This document shows positions 1 through 7,854 of a stretch of DNA of 64,000 bases, piece by piece. Below the pieces are notes generated by a model. It saw only the letters and a list, made by a program, of their open reading frames with translations. It was not told where the DNA came from and made no database searches. Source of the stretch: Mycolicibacterium setense (GTDB lineage: Bacteria > Actinomycetota > Actinomycetes > Mycobacteriales > Mycobacteriaceae); NCBI RefSeq assembly GCF_000805385.1, contig NZ_JTJW01000003.1, positions 186,001-250,000 on the forward strand, given 5' to 3'. The position numbers were made by a program, and so were the translations under genes. How positions within the stretch are numbered: the first letter of the stretch is position 1; every line of letters starts with the position of its first letter.

Positions 1-655
1 TCTTGATGTTTTCCGGGCACACCTCGGTGCAGCATTTGGTGATGTTGCAGTAGCCCAGGCCGAACTCGTCCTGAGCCATGTCCTTGCGGTCCACGACGTC
101 GAGCGGGTGCATGTCCAACTCGGCGATCCGCATGTGGAACCGGGGGCCGGCGAAGGCTTCTTTGTTCTCCTCGTGATCGCGCACCACGTGGCAGACGTTC
201 TGGCACAGGAAGCACTCGATGCACTTGCGGAATTCCTGGCTGCGCTCGACGTCCTGCTGCTGCATGCGGTACTCGCCGGGCTGTAGATCCTTCGGCGGCG
301 TGAATGACGGGATCTGGCGAGCCTTTTCGTAGTTGAACGAAACGTCGGTCACGAGGTCGCGCATCACCGGGAACGTCCGCAGCGGCGTCACCGTCACGGT
401 CTCGGACGGGTCGAACGTCGACATCCGGGTCATGCACATCAGCCGTGGGCGGCCGTTGATCTCCGCCGAGCAGGACCCGCACTTGCCGGCCTTGCAGTTC
501 CACCGCACCGCCAGATCGCCGGCCTGGGTCGCCTGCAGGCGGTGGATGATGTCGAGCACCACCTCGCCGTCGTTGACCTCGACGGTGTAGTCCTGCAATT
601 CGCCGCCGGTCTCGTCGCCCCGCCAGACTCGCAGGTTCGCGTCATACGCCGCCAT
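1..655 (-). CDS. sdhB: Succinate dehydrogenase/fumarate reductase iron-sulfur subunit (Sdh1 type), 3' end outside window
   Basis: Electron-transfer subunit of the membrane succinate:quinone oxidoreductase, passing electrons from the flavoprotein to quinone. About 218 codons are present and the C-terminus lies beyond base 1. The 2Fe-2S ligands are visible in CKAGKCGSC and a later Cys (RLMC). The cluster motifs CIECFLCQNVC and CNITKCCTEVCPENIK mark the ferredoxin-like domain. The ATG lies one base after the TGA of the flavoprotein gene, so the two are translationally coupled. Gene order (anchor, flavoprotein, Fe-S subunit) and sequence fit mycobacterial Sdh1 (Rv0247c-like). The family assignment is firm. 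Whether it runs as Sdh or Frd in vivo cannot be read from sequence. Confidence 0.93.
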   Translation of the reverse strand, partial: MAAYDANLRVWRGDETGGELQDYTVEVNDGEVVLDIIHRLQATQAGDLAVRWNCKAGKCGSCSAEINGRPRLMCMTRMSTFDPSETVTVTPLRTFPVMRDLVTDVSFNYEKARQIPSFTPPKDLQPGEYRMQQQDVERSQEFRKCIECFLCQNVCHVVRDHEENKEAFAGPRFHMRIAELDMHPLDVVDRKDMAQDEFGLGYCNITKCCTEVCPENIK

Positions 656-656
656 G

Positions 657-2564
657 TCAGCCCTTCCGATCGGGGTGTTCGGCCAGTTCTTGTTCGGTGT
701 AGTACTTTTCGAGTTCGGACAGCTCGAACGTGGCGAGCAGGTCCTCCCTCATGGGCAGTTGGGATTCCGGCGTCACCGTCACGTCCGGGACCACCTGATC
801 CTCACCCGTCGTCCGGCACACCAGCAGGGTGTTGCGCCAGTTCGCGTCCATGTCCGGATAGTCGTCGCGGGTGTGCCCGCCCCGGCTTTCGGTGCGTGCC
901 AGGGCGGCCTTGGCGACGCACTCGCTGACCAGCAGCATGTTGCGCATGTCGATGGCCAGGTGCCAGCCGGGGTTGAAGACGCGACCGCCCTCGACGCTGA
1001 CGTTGTGGATGCGGGTGCGGAGCTCGGCCAGCTTGGCCAGTGCTTCCTCGATCTCGTCGGCCTTGCGGATGATGCCGACCAGGTCGTTCATGCACTGCTG
1101 CAGCTCGGCGTGCAGGGTGTACGGGTTCTCCGGGTTGGGGTGCGAGTCGAACGGCGACAACGCCAGTTCCGTGGCCTCGACGATCGCGGCCTCCGAGACC
1201 GCGGGCCGCTCCGGCAGTGCCTGCACGTAGTCGGCTGCGCCCAGACCGGCGCGGCGACCGAACACCAACAGGTCTGAAAGGGAGTTACCACCAAGGCGGT
1301 TCGAGCCGTGCATGCCGCCTGAACACTCGCCCGCGGCGAACAGTCCCGGGGTGGCCGCCCCGCCGGTGTCGGGATCGACCTCGATGCCGCCCATCACGTA
1401 GTGGCACGTGGGGCCGACTTCCATTTCGTCCTTGGTGATGTCGACCTCGGCCAGCTCCTTGAACTGGTGGTACATCGACGGCAGCCGGCGCTTGATCTCC
1501 TCGGTGGGCATCCGGGAGGCGATGTCGAGGTACACCCCGCCGTGCGGCGAGCCGCGGCCCGCCTTCACCTCTGAGTTGATGGCGCGGGCCACCTCGTCGC
1601 GGGGCAGCAGGTCAGGCGTGCGCCGCGCCGAATCGTTGTCCTTGAGCCACTGGTCGGCTTCTTCTTCGGTCTCGGCGTACTGGCCCTTGAACACCGCCGG
1701 GATGTAGTCGAACATGAACCGCTTGCCCTCGGAGTTCTTGAGCACTCCGCCGTCACCGCGGACGCCCTCGGTGACCAGGATGCCCTTCACCGACAAGGGC
1801 CAGACCATGCCGGTGGGGTGGAACTGGATGAACTCCATGTTGATCAGCCCGGAGCCGGCGCGCAGCGCCAGGGCGTGGCCGTCGCCGGTGTACTCCCACG
1901 AGTTCGACGAGACCTTGAACGACTTGCCGATACCGCCGGTGGCCAGCACGATCGCGGGGGCCTCGAACAGCACGAACTTGCCGGTCTCACGGTAGTAGCC
2001 GAACGCGCCGGCGATCCGTTCACCGTCTTTGATCAACTCGGTGATCGAGCACTCGTGGAAGACCCTGATCCGGGCTTCGTAATCGCCGAGCTCGGCCTTG
2101 TCCTCCTGCTGCAGCGAGACGATCTTCTGCTGCAGGGTCCGGATGATCTCCAGGCCGGTGCGGTCGCCGACGTGGGCCAGCCGCGGATAGGTGTGCCCGC
2201 CGAAGTTGCGCTGGCTGATCCGGCCGTCTTTGGTCCGGTCGAACAGGGCACCGTAGGTCTCCAGCTCCCACACGCGGTCGGGGGCCTCCTGCGCGTGCAG
2301 TTCGGCCATCCGCCAGTTGTTGAGGAACTTGCCGCCGCGCATGGTGTCACCGAAGTGCACCTGCCACGAGTCCTTGGTGTTGACGTTGCGCATGGCGGCC
2401 GCGCAGCCGCCCTCGGCCATCACGGTGTGGGCCTTGCCGAACAACGACTTGGTCACCACCGCCACCCGCAGACCGCGTTCACGCGCCTCGATCACCGCGC
2501 GTAGACCCGCTCCACCGGCACCGATCACGACTACGTCGTAGGAGTGCCGCTCTAGCTCACCCAT
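657..2564 (-). CDS. sdhA: Succinate dehydrogenase/fumarate reductase flavoprotein subunit (Sdh1 type)
   Basis: Catalytic FAD subunit oxidising succinate to fumarate, 635 aa from the ATG at 2564. The dinucleotide-binding motif is VVVIGAGGAG (residues 11-20). His46 in KAHTVMAEGG is the expected covalent FAD attachment residue. HPTGMVWP, the arginine-containing RDEVARAI and HYVMGGIEVD supply active-site residues. A GTG four codons upstream (2576) is possible, but GGGGA sits 5 nt before the ATG. The gene is 61 bp downstream of the membrane anchor and 1 bp before sdhB, consistent with one operon read leftwards. It is homologous to Rv0248c of M. tuberculosis. Confidence 0.95.
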   Translation of the reverse strand: MGELERHSYDVVVIGAGGAGLRAVIEARERGLRVAVVTKSLFGKAHTVMAEGGCAAAMRNVNTKDSWQVHFGDTMRGGKFLNNWRMAELHAQEAPDRVWELETYGALFDRTKDGRISQRNFGGHTYPRLAHVGDRTGLEIIRTLQQKIVSLQQEDKAELGDYEARIRVFHECSITELIKDGERIAGAFGYYRETGKFVLFEAPAIVLATGGIGKSFKVSSNSWEYTGDGHALALRAGSGLINMEFIQFHPTGMVWPLSVKGILVTEGVRGDGGVLKNSEGKRFMFDYIPAVFKGQYAETEEEADQWLKDNDSARRTPDLLPRDEVARAINSEVKAGRGSPHGGVYLDIASRMPTEEIKRRLPSMYHQFKELAEVDITKDEMEVGPTCHYVMGGIEVDPDTGGAATPGLFAAGECSGGMHGSNRLGGNSLSDLLVFGRRAGLGAADYVQALPERPAVSEAAIVEATELALSPFDSHPNPENPYTLHAELQQCMNDLVGIIRKADEIEEALAKLAELRTRIHNVSVEGGRVFNPGWHLAIDMRNMLLVSECVAKAALARTESRGGHTRDDYPDMDANWRNTLLVCRTTGEDQVVPDVTVTPESQLPMREDLLATFELSELEKYYTEQELAEHPDRKG

Positions 2565-2625
2565 GAAAATCCCCACTCGCCTCTCGCGTGTATGTACTTG
2601 TCGGCCAATAAATCAGCTGGCCGAC

Positions 2626-3447
2626 TCAGCCGATGAACCTGAGATCGGAGATGGTGCCGCTGGCCACCAACATGATGTAGAAGTCGGTCAGGACCAGGGT
2701 GCCCAGCGTGATCCAGGCGAAGAGCATGTGGCGGGTGTTGAGCTTGCTCACCTGTGTCCAGATCCAATACCGGACAGGGTGTTTCGAGAAGTGCTTGAGC
2801 CGGCCGCCGGTGACGTGCCGACACGAGTGGCACGACACCGTGTAGACCCACAGCAGAATCACGTTGACCGTCAAGACGATGTTGCCCAGGCCGAACCCGA
2901 ACCCGGACGGCGAATGGAACGCGGTGATCGCGTCGTATGTGTTGACCAGGGATATGAGCACCGCGGCGTAGAAGAAGTACCGGTGCACGTTCTGCATGAT
3001 CAGCGGAAGCCGGGTTTCCCCAGTGTATTTCGCGTGGGGCTCGGCCACCGCGCAGGCGGTCGGTGACTGCCACACCGATCGGTAGTACGCCTTGCGGTAG
3101 TAGTAACAGGTCAGCCGGAAGGCCAACAGGAACGGCAGTGAGATGAACGCCATGGGGATGAACCAGGGCAGGTCGCCCACCCATTGACCGAAGTGGCTCG
3201 ATCCGGGCGCACACGCCGTGCTGACGCATGGCGAGTAGAACGGCGTCAGGTAGTGGTAGTCCTCCACCCAGTACGCGCTGCCCCAGAACGCCCGGACCGT
3301 CGCATAGATGACGAACGCCGCGAGCCCCAGATTGGTCAATAGTGGTGCCTGCCACCACCGGTCGGTCCGTAGGGTGCGTTGGGGGATCTGTGCTCGTGTG
3401 GACGAGAAGACCCCGGTCGCGCGACGGTCAGCGGTGGGTGCGCTCAC
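2626..3447 (-). CDS. sdhC: Succinate dehydrogenase membrane anchor subunit (Sdh1, SdhC-like)
   Basis: Polytopic membrane protein of 273 aa, the length I recall for Rv0249c. It anchors SdhA/SdhB and should carry the quinone site. About five hydrophobic helices are seen, for example LLTNLGLAAFVIYATVRAFW, FIPMAFISLPFLLAF and LFAWITLGTLVLTDFYIML. Histidines in NVHRYFFY and SCHSCRHV are candidate haem or quinone ligands. The GTG start at 3447 is preceded by AAAGGGA at 5 nt. The frame stays open 13 codons further upstream without a better site. No separate SdhD gene follows, as expected for a single-anchor Sdh1. Confidence 0.88.
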   Translation of the reverse strand: MSAPTADRRATGVFSSTRAQIPQRTLRTDRWWQAPLLTNLGLAAFVIYATVRAFWGSAYWVEDYHYLTPFYSPCVSTACAPGSSHFGQWVGDLPWFIPMAFISLPFLLAFRLTCYYYRKAYYRSVWQSPTACAVAEPHAKYTGETRLPLIMQNVHRYFFYAAVLISLVNTYDAITAFHSPSGFGFGLGNIVLTVNVILLWVYTVSCHSCRHVTGGRLKHFSKHPVRYWIWTQVSKLNTRHMLFAWITLGTLVLTDFYIMLVASGTISDLRFIG

Positions 3448-3498
3448 TGTTCCCTTTCTGCGGTTCAGTTGTTCATCGGGCGCCAAACGCCCACGGGC

Positions 3499-3795
3499 TC
3501 AGCGGTATCCGCCGAGGCCCTCGTCGGCGACGTCCTGCCAGAACTCGCCTCCGTATTGGGTGTCCGGGATCCCGATTTTCTCGCGGGCCGGTTGTTGGCG
3601 TGTCACGCCGTGACGCATCTCCAACTCTTCGGCGTCAATGTCCAACCGCTCGATGTCGTTGAGGATCCGCTCGGCGTCGTTCGCCACGCGGCGCATGGCG
3701 GGGGAATCCCCGTACTTCGACGCCAACGTGGTGACACAGCGACGCATGTCGCCGATCAGGTTGTGGAGTTCGGAGAACTCGGTGGTGGTGGACAA
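3499..3795 (-). CDS. Conserved hypothetical protein, first gene of the Sdh1 operon (Rv0250c-like)
   Basis: Acidic 98-residue protein without signal peptide or membrane segment. It is largely helical by composition (DMRRCVTTLASKYG, AERILNDIERLDIDAEELEM). The start is a TTG with a strong AGGAGG about 7 nt upstream; no ATG or GTG is better placed. It sits 51 bp ahead of the membrane anchor gene in the same direction, the position of Rv0250c in M. tuberculosis. A role in Sdh1 assembly or regulation is an inference from conserved linkage only. A TACTGT -10 candidate at 3828-3833 and a CRP-like palindrome at 3865-3884 precede it. Confidence 0.8.
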   Translation of the reverse strand: MSTTTEFSELHNLIGDMRRCVTTLASKYGDSPAMRRVANDAERILNDIERLDIDAEELEMRHGVTRQQPAREKIGIPDTQYGGEFWQDVADEGLGGYR

Positions 3796-3864
3796 GTGAC
3801 CTCCTCGGGCTGAAGGTGTCAGGGCTCACAGTACGACAACCAATGCTAGCCACATCACGATCCC

Positions 3865-3884
3865 GACGTGATGCGCATCACGTC
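3865..3884. promoter_or_regulatory. Perfect 20-bp palindrome, CRP/FNR-type site upstream of the Sdh1 operon
   Basis: GACGTGATGCGCATCACGTC reads identically on both strands. It contains GTGA-N6-TCAC, the core of mycobacterial CRP (Rv3676-type) sites. Its centre lies about 53 bp upstream of the start expected from the TACTGT -10 box of the leftward Sdh1 operon, and 119 bp before the divergent gene at 3994. Assignment to CRP is by consensus match; another dimeric regulator is possible. Confidence 0.6.
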
Positions 3885-3993
3885 CCCGGGGCAATTCTCG
3901 GGCGCTCGTGATGGGGCGTCCGAACCTGGGCCGTAGGGTTGGTTTCGCCGGCTTCGTGGCCGGTCAGAAGACATTTGAGCACCTGGAGGAGTT

Positions 3994-4752
3994 ATGGCCG
4001 AGACGAATTTGCAGGACCGGGCCGCGGCGCTGCTCGCGCTGCACCAGCCCGGTAACCCGGTTGTGCTGCCGACGGTCTGGGATGCCTGGTCGGCCCGCCT
4101 GGCCGTCGGCGAGGGCTTCTCCGCACTCACCGTGGGTAGTCATCCGCTGGCCGATTCCATCGGTAAGGCCGACGGCGAGGTGATGTCGTTCGACGATCTG
4201 CTGACCCGGGTGCGGCAAATCACCGACGCGGTCGAGGTGCCGGTCTCGGTCGACATCGAGTCCGGCTACGGCGAGCGGCCCGAGCGGTTGATCGAGGGTC
4301 TGCTCGACGTCGGCGCGGTCGGACTGAACATCGAGGACACCGTGCACAAGGAGGGCAAGCGGCTGCGCAGCTCTACCGAGCACGCCGAGCTGGTGGGTCA
4401 GCTGCGCGCGGCCGCGGACGCCGCGGGTGTGCACGTGGTGATCAACGCGCGCACCGACCTGTTCCTGCGCAAGGACGGAGATGACGCGGATCGCGTGGAC
4501 CGCGCGATCGCCCGGCTGTCCGAGGCGGCTGCCGCCGGGGCCGATTCGCTGTTCCCTCCCGGCCTGGCTGATCCGGAAGACCTGGCGCGCTTGGTCTCTG
4601 CGGTGCCGCTGCCGGTCAGCGTGACGGTTCCGGCCGATACCGCCGATCTGGCCGCGCTCACCGCCGCCGGCGTCGGGCGCATCACGTTCGGGCCGTTCCT
4701 GCAGGGCGCACTGAGCGCGCGGGCCAAGGAGATCCTGGGCCGTTGGCGGTAA
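3994..4752 (+). CDS. Isocitrate lyase/PEP mutase superfamily protein
   Basis: A 252-residue (beta/alpha)8-type enzyme of the ICL/PEPM superfamily, resembling Rv1998c. Members cleave or rearrange C-C or P-C bonds in 2-methylisocitrate, phosphonates or oxaloacetate; the substrate here cannot be told. Seen are LPTVWDAWSARLAV near residue 25, VGSHPLADSIGKADGE, and the metal-binding stretch VSVDIESGYGE. VGLNIEDT and VVINARTDLFLR follow. The isocitrate lyase signature KKCGH is absent, so it is not a classical glyoxylate-shunt enzyme. GGAGGAG lies just before the ATG. It is a single gene, divergent from the Sdh1 operon. Confidence 0.82.
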   Translation: MAETNLQDRAAALLALHQPGNPVVLPTVWDAWSARLAVGEGFSALTVGSHPLADSIGKADGEVMSFDDLLTRVRQITDAVEVPVSVDIESGYGERPERLIEGLLDVGAVGLNIEDTVHKEGKRLRSSTEHAELVGQLRAAADAAGVHVVINARTDLFLRKDGDDADRVDRAIARLSEAAAAGADSLFPPGLADPEDLARLVSAVPLPVSVTVPADTADLAALTAAGVGRITFGPFLQGALSARAKEILGRWR

Positions 4753-4874
4753 CCGACCCCGGGTGAGGCGCCCACCATCCGCGCCGATCAGAGATTTTGG
4801 CAAACTTCCGCTTCCCGCCGGGCGATCTGTGCCAATAATTGCCCACTGATACCTCGAGCGGGCGGGATGCAGCG

Positions 4875-5363
4875 ATGGGTTGGCGCATACGAAGTGTGAT
4901 GACACTGGCGGCGGTCGGTGGGGTGGTGCTCGGTGGGATCGGCGCGGCACCGGCTGGGGCCTCGTCGTTCTCGCCGTTCTCGAATCAGATCCGGAACTGC
5001 GATCACGTCGCGGCACTGTTCCTCGACGGAATGGGGTCCGGTTCCGGCTCGGGATGGGCCGATGTCAGCGCCGACGGCTCGAATCTCCGTGCCCAGGTCC
5101 ACCTACAGTCGGCCCGGCCCGATTCCGGCTACCACGTCCGGCTCATCCAGCTGCCCCGATCGAGCGCCGCCCCGTGCAATGTGGGCGATCCGGGGGTGTC
5201 GGGCGGCGTGCTGCACACCGACGTCAGCGGCACCGGAACCATCACGGTCTCCGGACCGACCATGGAGAACGCGAACGCGGCCTGGGTGGTGGTCGAGGGT
5301 CCCCCACCGCCGGGCCGCATCCGCGGTGACGTCTATACCTCGGACTTCCTGGCGAAGTTCTGA
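4875..5363 (+). CDS. Secreted hypothetical protein, CHRD/SOD-like composition
   Basis: A 162-residue exported protein. The N-terminus has basic residues (GWRIR) followed by a hydrophobic run ending AAPAGASS, a Sec signal with likely cleavage after AGA. The mature part has two cysteines (RNCDH, APCNV) that could form one disulfide. It also has beta-rich segments (LRAQVHLQSARPDSGYHVRL, TGTITVSG), reminiscent of CHRD or Cu/Zn-SOD-like sandwiches, but without recognisable metal ligands. The ATG at 4875 has GGCGGGA upstream; an in-frame TTG at 4839 would spoil the signal peptide. A strong hairpin terminator follows at 5369. Confidence 0.7.
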   Translation: MGWRIRSVMTLAAVGGVVLGGIGAAPAGASSFSPFSNQIRNCDHVAALFLDGMGSGSGSGWADVSADGSNLRAQVHLQSARPDSGYHVRLIQLPRSSAAPCNVGDPGVSGGVLHTDVSGTGTITVSGPTMENANAAWVVVEGPPPPGRIRGDVYTSDFLAKF

Positions 5364-5368
5364 ACTAT

Positions 5369-5409
5369 CCGAAAACCGGTGGCCTCCAATGGGTTCCACC
5401 GGTTTTCGG
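5369..5409. terminator. Bidirectional hairpin terminator
   Basis: A perfect 14-bp inverted repeat (CCGAAAACCGGTGG, pairing with 5396-5409) around a 13-nt loop, with A-rich and T-rich blocks inside the arms. It lies in the 56-bp gap between the convergent genes ending at 5363 and 5420, so it can serve both. Confidence 0.8.
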
Positions 5410-5419
5410 CGTCGGCGGC

Positions 5420-6328
5420 TCAGCGTAGGCGGATCCGGACGGCCAGGGCGGCGCATCCGATGACCACGGCGCCGCCGAGCACTGTCGACCAGGCCAGGCG
5501 CTCGTGCAGGAGCAGTGCCGCCCAGCCGATGGTGAGCACAGGCTGGACCAACTGGACCTGGCTCACCTGCGTCATCGGACCGATGGCCAGGCCGCGGTAC
5601 CAGGCGAAGAAGCCCAGATACATGCTGACCGCGGCCAGGTAGCCGAAGGCGGCCCACTGCACCGGCGTCGCATGCGGCGGTTGTTGCACGACCGTCATCG
5701 CCGTCAGTGCCAGCATCACCGGCGCGGCGACCACAAGGGCCCAGGACACCGTCTGCCAGGCGCCCAGTTCCCGGGCCAGCAACCCGCCCTCGGCGTAGCC
5801 GACCGCGGCCGCGAGCACCGCGCCGAACAGCAGCAGGTCCGGCCAGCTCAGATGGCCGAATCCGGCGCCGTGCACCATGGCGAACACCACCGCGGCCACC
5901 GCTCCGGCGGCTGCCATCGCCCAGAACGTGGCCGGCGGGCGCTCGTGCCCGCGTAACACCGCGCACACCGCGGTGGCGGCGGGCAAAAGTGCGACCACGA
6001 TGGCGCCGTGGCTGGCGGGAACGACCGTGAGCGCGTAGGAGGTCAGTAGCGGAAATCCCGCGACGACACCTGCTGCGACGACGGCGAGCCGGGCCCACTG
6101 CCGGCCGGTGGGCAGAGTCTGCCGGGTCAGTGCCAGTGCGAGGACCGCGATGGCGGCGGCGACGACGGCGCGTCCGGCGCCGATGAACAGCGGTGACAGT
6201 CCACCGGTGGCCACCTTGGTGAACACGATGGTGAACGAGAACGCCGTGACACCCAGCAGCCCCCACCACAGTCCCGGGTGGGATAGCGCTGACGAGCTTC
6301 CGCGGGTAGCGCTACTCTGTATCAACAT
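5420..6328 (-). CDS. EamA/DMT-superfamily metabolite exporter
   Basis: A 302-residue inner-membrane protein with about ten hydrophobic helices in two homologous EamA halves (LLGVTAFSFTIVFTKVA and LVVAAPVMLALTAMTVV begin stretches of each). This is the RhtA/YdcZ-like drug/metabolite transporter fold, usually exporting amino acids or small metabolites. The ATG at 6328 gives the standard family length. Codons further upstream would run through the divergent MocR gene. TATCGT (6334-6339 on the minus strand) ends 5 nt before the ATG, so the mRNA is probably leaderless. Pairing with a MocR/GntR aminotransferase-like regulator is recurrent in bacteria and suggests that regulator controls it. Confidence 0.85.
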   Translation of the reverse strand: MLIQSSATRGSSSALSHPGLWWGLLGVTAFSFTIVFTKVATGGLSPLFIGAGRAVVAAAIAVLALALTRQTLPTGRQWARLAVVAAGVVAGFPLLTSYALTVVPASHGAIVVALLPAATAVCAVLRGHERPPATFWAMAAAGAVAAVVFAMVHGAGFGHLSWPDLLLFGAVLAAAVGYAEGGLLARELGAWQTVSWALVVAAPVMLALTAMTVVQQPPHATPVQWAAFGYLAAVSMYLGFFAWYRGLAIGPMTQVSQVQLVQPVLTIGWAALLLHERLAWSTVLGGAVVIGCAALAVRIRLR

Positions 6329-6339
6329 GGATAACGATA
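6313..6339. promoter_or_regulatory. Overlapping divergent promoters with operator-like repeat; the two start codons share CATG
   Basis: TACTCT (6313-6318) is a plus-strand -10 box for the MocR gene, and TATCGT (6339-6334, minus) one for the DMT gene. Between them lies TATC-N6-GATA (6320-6333), an inverted repeat spanning the CATG (6326-6329) that supplies the ATG of both genes. No Shine-Dalgarno sequence fits either start. MocR binding here is an inference from the arrangement. Confidence 0.6.
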
Positions 6340-7739
6340 GCACTGAGCTCATCGTGTCCGGCCTGCGCACGTGGATCGCCACCGCGCCCCCGGGTGCGCA
6401 GCTGCCGTCCAACCGGGCGCTGGTGGCTCGATACGCGGCCAGCCCGGTGACGGTCGCCAAGGCCATGCGCACGCTGCGCAGTCTCGGGTTGGTGGAGAGC
6501 CGGCCGGGCGTCGGGACGTTCGTGCGCGCGGTCCGCAGCGCGCGCCTGCCGGACTATGGCTGGCAGACCGCCGCGCTACGGTCCCCACAGGCGCGCATCC
6601 CCGCCTTGTCGACGCCGCTGCGCAGCGTCGCTCCCGACGTGATCGCCTTGCACTCCGGCTATCCCGTCCGCGAACTCCTGCCCCAGCGGCTGGTCCGCAG
6701 CGCATTCACCCGGGCAGCCCGCGGGGACGCCGCGCTGAATCCCGCACCCGTAGCGGGACAACCCGAGTTGCAGGGCTGGTTCGCCCAGGAACTGGCCGAG
6801 GCGTTCGGTGCCGGCGTGACGGCGCCGAGCGCGCGGGAGGTGATCGTGCTGCCGGGCAGTCAGAGCGGCCTGAGCTCGATCTTCCGCGCATTGGTCGGCT
6901 TCGGACAGCCGATGTTGATCGAGTCGCCCAGCTACTGGGGAGCCATCCTGGCGGCGGCGCAGTGCGGTGTGCGGCTGGTACCGGTGCCCAGCGGGCCACG
7001 GGGCCCTGAGCCCGAGGAGCTTGCGCGCGCCTTCGCAGAGTCCGGTGCCCGGGTGTTCTACGCCCAGCCCAACTACGCCAATCCGACTGGTGCCCAATGG
7101 GATCCAGAACTGGGAAGCCAAATTCTGGATGTGGTGCGCAACCACGGCGCCTATCTGATCGAGGACGACTGGGCACATGATTTCGGTATCGACAGCACCT
7201 CGATACCGCTGGCGGCGTCTGACGACGCCGGCCACGTCATCTATCTGAGGTCCTTGACCAAGAGTGTGTCGCCGTCGGTCCGGGTGGCCGCGATGGTGGC
7301 CCGAGGTCCTGCCCGCGACCGGATCCTTGCCGACCGTGGAGCGGAGTCCATGTACGTCAGTGGTCTGTTGCAGGCCGCGGCGCTCGATGTGGTCACTCAG
7401 CCGGCCTGGCGAACCCACCTGCGTGATCTGCGGCAACAGTTGCGGGTCCGCCGCGACCTGTTGATCGCTGCCCTGGCCGAGCATGCACCCGGCGCACAGT
7501 TGGCGCACGTGCCCCGGGGCGGGCTGCATCTGTGGCTGCGGCTTCCCGATGCGACGAATCTGCAGCGGCTGGTTCGCGAGTGCGAGGCCGACTCGGTGCT
7601 GGTGGCCGCGGGCAACGAGTGGTTTCCCGCCGAGCCGTCGGGGCCGTACCTGCGGCTCAATTACTGCGGGCCGGATCCGCAGCGATTCGCCGAGGCCGCC
7701 CGCGTCATCGGCCAGGCGCTGGACCGTCAGCCGGGATAG
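6327..7739 (+). CDS. MocR-family transcriptional regulator (GntR winged helix + aminotransferase-like domain)
   Basis: A 470-residue regulator. The N-terminal GntR helix-turn-helix (about 1-70: LPSNRALVARYAASPVTVAKAMRTL) is followed by a class I aminotransferase-like domain (about 100-470). PLP-binding features are intact: Lys312 in RSLTKSVSPSVR, the Asp-rich LIEDDWAHDF near 280 and QPNYANPTGAQW near 250. Such proteins usually sense PLP or an amino compound and regulate the neighbouring gene. Here that is the divergent DMT exporter, whose promoter overlaps. The start follows TACTCT by 8 nt without a ribosome-binding site, so translation is probably near-leaderless. Sensor function is family knowledge; ligand and target are inferred. 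Confidence 0.9.
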   Translation: MDNDSTELIVSGLRTWIATAPPGAQLPSNRALVARYAASPVTVAKAMRTLRSLGLVESRPGVGTFVRAVRSARLPDYGWQTAALRSPQARIPALSTPLRSVAPDVIALHSGYPVRELLPQRLVRSAFTRAARGDAALNPAPVAGQPELQGWFAQELAEAFGAGVTAPSAREVIVLPGSQSGLSSIFRALVGFGQPMLIESPSYWGAILAAAQCGVRLVPVPSGPRGPEPEELARAFAESGARVFYAQPNYANPTGAQWDPELGSQILDVVRNHGAYLIEDDWAHDFGIDSTSIPLAASDDAGHVIYLRSLTKSVSPSVRVAAMVARGPARDRILADRGAESMYVSGLLQAAALDVVTQPAWRTHLRDLRQQLRVRRDLLIAALAEHAPGAQLAHVPRGGLHLWLRLPDATNLQRLVRECEADSVLVAAGNEWFPAEPSGPYLRLNYCGPDPQRFAEAARVIGQALDRQPG

Positions 7740-7842
7740 CGGGACCTCACGATCGGGCAATCTCACATGTGCGACGCGCAGACCGTGAGCACACCGTGAC
7801 GGGCGCTTCACACAGCGCGACATTTCGGCAACTTCAGGTTTC

Positions 7843-7848
7843 TAACCT
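7843..7848 (+). promoter_or_regulatory. -10 box of nirB, leaderless start
   Basis: TAACCT matches TANNNT and is followed by 6 nt and the ATG at 7855. No purine-rich ribosome-binding site is present. Confidence 0.6.
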
Positions 7849-7854
7849 CGCCCT

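Noticed and set aside
7741..7842. GlnR box upstream of nirB
   Set aside because: Several AC pairs occur but none with the expected 9-nt spacing and flanks.
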